A stretch of DNA of 64,000 nucleotides from contig CAZFZN010000003.1 of the NCBI GenBank assembly GCA_964523105.1, positions 275,860 through 339,859 on the forward strand, read 5' to 3'. Below the pieces are notes generated by a model. That model saw only the letters and a list, made by a program, of their open reading frames with translations. It was not told the origin of the DNA and searched no databases. This document shows positions 61,998 through 64,000 of the stretch, piece after piece. Numbering within the stretch: position 1 is the stretch's first letter; each line of letters begins with the position of its first letter. A program made the translations under genes and the position numbers. This DNA is from V1-33 sp964523105 (GTDB lineage Bacteria; Verrucomicrobiota; Verrucomicrobiia; Verrucomicrobiales; V1-33).

Positions 61998-63230
61998 ATG
62001 AATCCCCCGCAGACAGACTGGGCCGCCGTGCGGTCGCAGTTTCCCATTCTCCGCCAGGTGCAGGCGAACGGGCAGCCGCTGATCTACTTTGACAGCGCGG
62101 CCAGTTCGCAAAAGCCGCGCGCGGTCATCGAGGCCCTGACGCATTACTACGAGCACGACAACGCCAACGTGCACCGCGGCCTCTACGAACTGAGCGCCCG
62201 GGCCACGGACCTGTATGAAGCCGCGCGGCGGCGCGTGGCGGCGTTCATCGGCGCGGAGGAGAATGAAATCGTCTTCACGCGCGGCACGACGGAGGCGGTC
62301 AATCTGGTGGCGTATGCATGGTGCCAGAAGCACCTGCGCGCGGGCGATGTCATCCTGCTCACGGAACTGGAGCACCACAGCAATCTCGTGCCCTGGCAGC
62401 TCGCGGCGGAGCGTCACGGGGCCACGCTGCGCTTTGTGCCGGTTCTGGATGAAAGCGGCGCCGTGGACGAAGCGGCGGTGCCGTCGCTGCTCACGGAGGA
62501 GGTGAAACTTTTCGCCTTTGCCCACATTTCGAACTCCCTCGGCACCATCACGCCGGCCGCGGAATGGTGTGCGCTCGCGCGCAGCCGCGGGATCACGACG
62601 CTGGTGGACGGCGCGCAGAGCGTGGGACACATCCCTGTGAACGTGAAGTCCCTCGGCTGTGATTTCCTCGCCTTTTCCGGCCACAAGATCTGCGCGCCCA
62701 CCGGCATTGGCGCCCTCTACGGCACGGGCGCCGCGCTGGCGGACATGCCGCCCTTCCATGGCGGCGGCGAGATGATCGAGAGCGTGCGCTACGAGCGGAG
62801 CACGTTTCGTGCGGCGCCGGGAAAGTTCGAAGCCGGCACCCCGGACATCGCCGGTGCCATCGGTCTTGGCGCGGCGTGTGTTTATCTTGATTCCATCGGC
62901 ATGGAAAACATCGCCGCCAGGGATGAAGCCCTGACCGCGCTTCTGGTGGAGACGCTCAACAGCATCGAAGGAGTGCGCGCCATTGGTCCGAAGGGAAAGC
63001 GCGGTGCGCTCAGCAGTTTTGTGATGGACGGCGTGCATCCGCACGACCTCGTAACCTTCGCCGGCGACCGCGGCCTGGCGCTGCGCGGCGGGCACCACTG
63101 CACGCAGCCGCTCATGAAGAAGCTGAAGCTGCCCGGCACCGCGCGCGCCAGCCTTTATTTCTACAACACGGAGGAGGAAATCAGGAGGGCGGGGGAGATT
63201 CTGGCGGAGACGAAGCGGTACTTCGGATGA
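61998..63230 (+). CDS. sufS: Cysteine desulfurase SufS
   Basis: A protein of 410 aa. PLP Lys230 is in AFSGHKICAPTG; the catalytic Cys368 is in RGGHHCTQPLM, with the RGGHHC loop of SufS/CsdA type. ANVHRGLYELSARATDLYE and FTRGTTEAVNLVAY complete the cofactor site. It provides sulfur for Fe-S cluster assembly, together with the sufU-like gene 163 bases downstream. The ATG at 61998 matches the family start. No sufBCD is visible to the right before the edge. Confidence 0.96.
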   Translation: MNPPQTDWAAVRSQFPILRQVQANGQPLIYFDSAASSQKPRAVIEALTHYYEHDNANVHRGLYELSARATDLYEAARRRVAAFIGAEENEIVFTRGTTEAVNLVAYAWCQKHLRAGDVILLTELEHHSNLVPWQLAAERHGATLRFVPVLDESGAVDEAAVPSLLTEEVKLFAFAHISNSLGTITPAAEWCALARSRGITTLVDGAQSVGHIPVNVKSLGCDFLAFSGHKICAPTGIGALYGTGAALADMPPFHGGGEMIESVRYERSTFRAAPGKFEAGTPDIAGAIGLGAACVYLDSIGMENIAARDEALTALLVETLNSIEGVRAIGPKGKRGALSSFVMDGVHPHDLVTFAGDRGLALRGGHHCTQPLMKKLKLPGTARASLYFYNTEEEIRRAGEILAETKRYFG

Positions 63231-63246
63231 GGCCCTGGCTTCGGGA

Positions 63247-63392
63247 TTTTGAACAGGAGGACGCGGAGGAAGCAGAGGCTTGGGCTTTGGGTTTTGCACA
63301 TAAGAGAACGAAGAAAACGAAGAGCGATCAGGAAGTGCGGAGCGGCATTCTCCTGCTTGCTCTCTGCTTCCTCTGCTGCCTCCTGTTCAAAA
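63247..63392. repeat. Inverted repeat between sufS and sufU (TTGAACAGGAGG family)
   Basis: Left arm 63247-63277 (TTTTGAACAGGAGGACGCGG...) and right arm 63362-63392 pair at 28 of 31 positions. It fills nearly the whole gap between the two genes and ends just before the sufU start. A single arm occurs at 36797-36825. Confidence 0.85.
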
Positions 63393-63393
63393 C

Positions 63394-63858
63394 ATGAACC
63401 CATTGGACGAACTCTATCAGCAGGTGATCCTCGACCACTCCCGCCGCCCGCGGAATCAGGGGCCGCAGCCGGTGCCGCCGGCCTTGCACGCCGAGGGCGT
63501 GAACCCCTCCTGCGGCGATGAAATCGAAGTCTGGGTCACGCTCGGCGACGACGGGAAAATCGAAAAAGTCACCTTCCAGGGCCAGGGCTGCGCCATCAGT
63601 CAGAGCGCGGCCAGCATCATGACCGTGAAGGCGAAAGGCAAAACCGTGGAGGAGGCCCGCGGGTTGATCTCCGGATTCCACGACATCGTGAGCACTGCGG
63701 CGGAGCCTGACATGGATAAATATGGCGAGATGGCCGTGTTCGCCGGCGTGCGACAGTTCCCGCAGCGCGTGAAGTGCGCCATGCTCGGCTGGCGCGCGCT
63801 GGAGGCCGCGCTCAATAAGCAGGAAGGCGCGGTGACGACGGAAGGTCCGGGGGACTGA
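63394..63858 (+). CDS. sufU: Fe-S cluster assembly sulfur-transfer protein SufU
   Basis: A protein of 154 aa. Three conserved cysteines: NPSCGDE (Cys40, with Asp42), GQGCAISQ (Cys66) and RVKCAML (Cys128), the zinc-binding set of SufU. LDELYQQVILDHSRRPRN is the classic start, and an insert relative to IscU (VEEARGLISGFHDIV) is SufU-like. It accepts persulfide from SufS. The start is 2 bases after the repeat arm. Confidence 0.95.
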   Translation: MNPLDELYQQVILDHSRRPRNQGPQPVPPALHAEGVNPSCGDEIEVWVTLGDDGKIEKVTFQGQGCAISQSAASIMTVKAKGKTVEEARGLISGFHDIVSTAAEPDMDKYGEMAVFAGVRQFPQRVKCAMLGWRALEAALNKQEGAVTTEGPGD

Positions 63859-64000
63859 ACGCAGCGGATTCTCGCTTTCGCCAGCGGGTCCCCAGGCCCG
63901 TAGCAAGGCCGTCCCAGCCTTGGCGCTGCAAGTTCGATGCGCACGCCCAAGGCCGAGTAATTCTCTGTGTTTCAATATTCATTTTTGGAAAAGTTGTTCA
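63859..64000. other. Right-edge intergenic region with repeat copy
   Basis: No supportable gene. It contains a copy of the TAGCAAGGCCGTCCCAGCC repeat (63901-63922), nearly identical to the one inside the kinase gene at 12823. The last 40 bases are AT-rich. Confidence 0.6.
63901..63922 (+). repeat. Copy of the TAGCAAGGCCGTCCC repeat
   Basis: The 22-base stretch matches 12823-12844 at 21 positions. Here it is intergenic, while the other copy is inside a coding sequence, which shows that the kinase copy is an inserted repeat element. Confidence 0.8.

Overview
The window looks like a chromosomal segment of a GC-rich Verrucomicrobiota bacterium. This is inferred from gene content, not from a marker tree: very large secreted CotH/lamin-tail proteins, an FG-GAP/ASPIC-UnbV protein fused to a TlpA-like domain, two sulfatases, DUF1552 and DUF1080 proteins, a PEP-CTERM protein, membrane-anchored Ser/Thr kinases, and several families of interspersed palindromic repeats. 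No rRNA, tRNA, CRISPR array, integrase or transposase was seen.

Layout. 1-9.4 kb: a giant CotH/LTD gene running off the left edge, a repeat-bracketed GxxExxY-type nuclease-fold gene, and the FG-GAP/ASPIC/TlpA/TPR gene interrupted by an in-frame UGA. 9.4-11.5 kb: a minus-strand sulfur operon (SQR-like, DsrC/TusE, DsrE2). 12.2-16.8 kb: a WD40 protein kinase and ruvA. 17-25.4 kb: two sulfatases around an unknown secreted protein and a thioredoxin-like gene with an in-frame UGA, then a coiled-coil protein, a DUF1552 protein and an unknown secreted protein. 25.4-29.5 kb: an aldehyde dehydrogenase whose 3' end is duplicated on the far side of a small HNH cassette, then DUF1080, phhB and aroK. 29.6-35.7 kb: a second kinase, a glyoxalase-fold protein, a BrnT/BrnA-like pair, thiH, and hicB with a broken hicA. 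35.7-54 kb: pheA, then a divergent carbohydrate or polyol locus: a minus arm of secreted hydrolases, a giant isomerase/LamG/propeller/cupredoxin fusion, isomerase-like proteins, an oxidoreductase and a PEP-CTERM protein; a tightly coupled plus operon (inositol-dehydrogenase-like, ADH, FGGY kinase, AroE-like, cupin PGI-like, 2-hydroxyacid dehydrogenase); and a convergent XylR-type regulator. 54-64 kb: a second giant CotH/LTD protein, dhaL, a PHP phosphatase, a Uma2 protein, and sufS-sufU.

The most notable observations are: two in-frame UGA codons in otherwise continuous thioredoxin-related genes, each followed by a hairpin with a GGU-starting apical loop, so both are candidate selenoproteins; an HNH gene pair flanked by an 88%-identical copy of the neighbouring gene's 3' end; a GxxExxY gene bracketed by palindromic repeats; palindromic repeats inserted in frame into two coding sequences; and a strong excess of the 7-mer CCTGACA, often read through codons that look rare in these GC-rich genes. 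The divergent sugar locus is the best candidate for an undescribed catabolic pathway.
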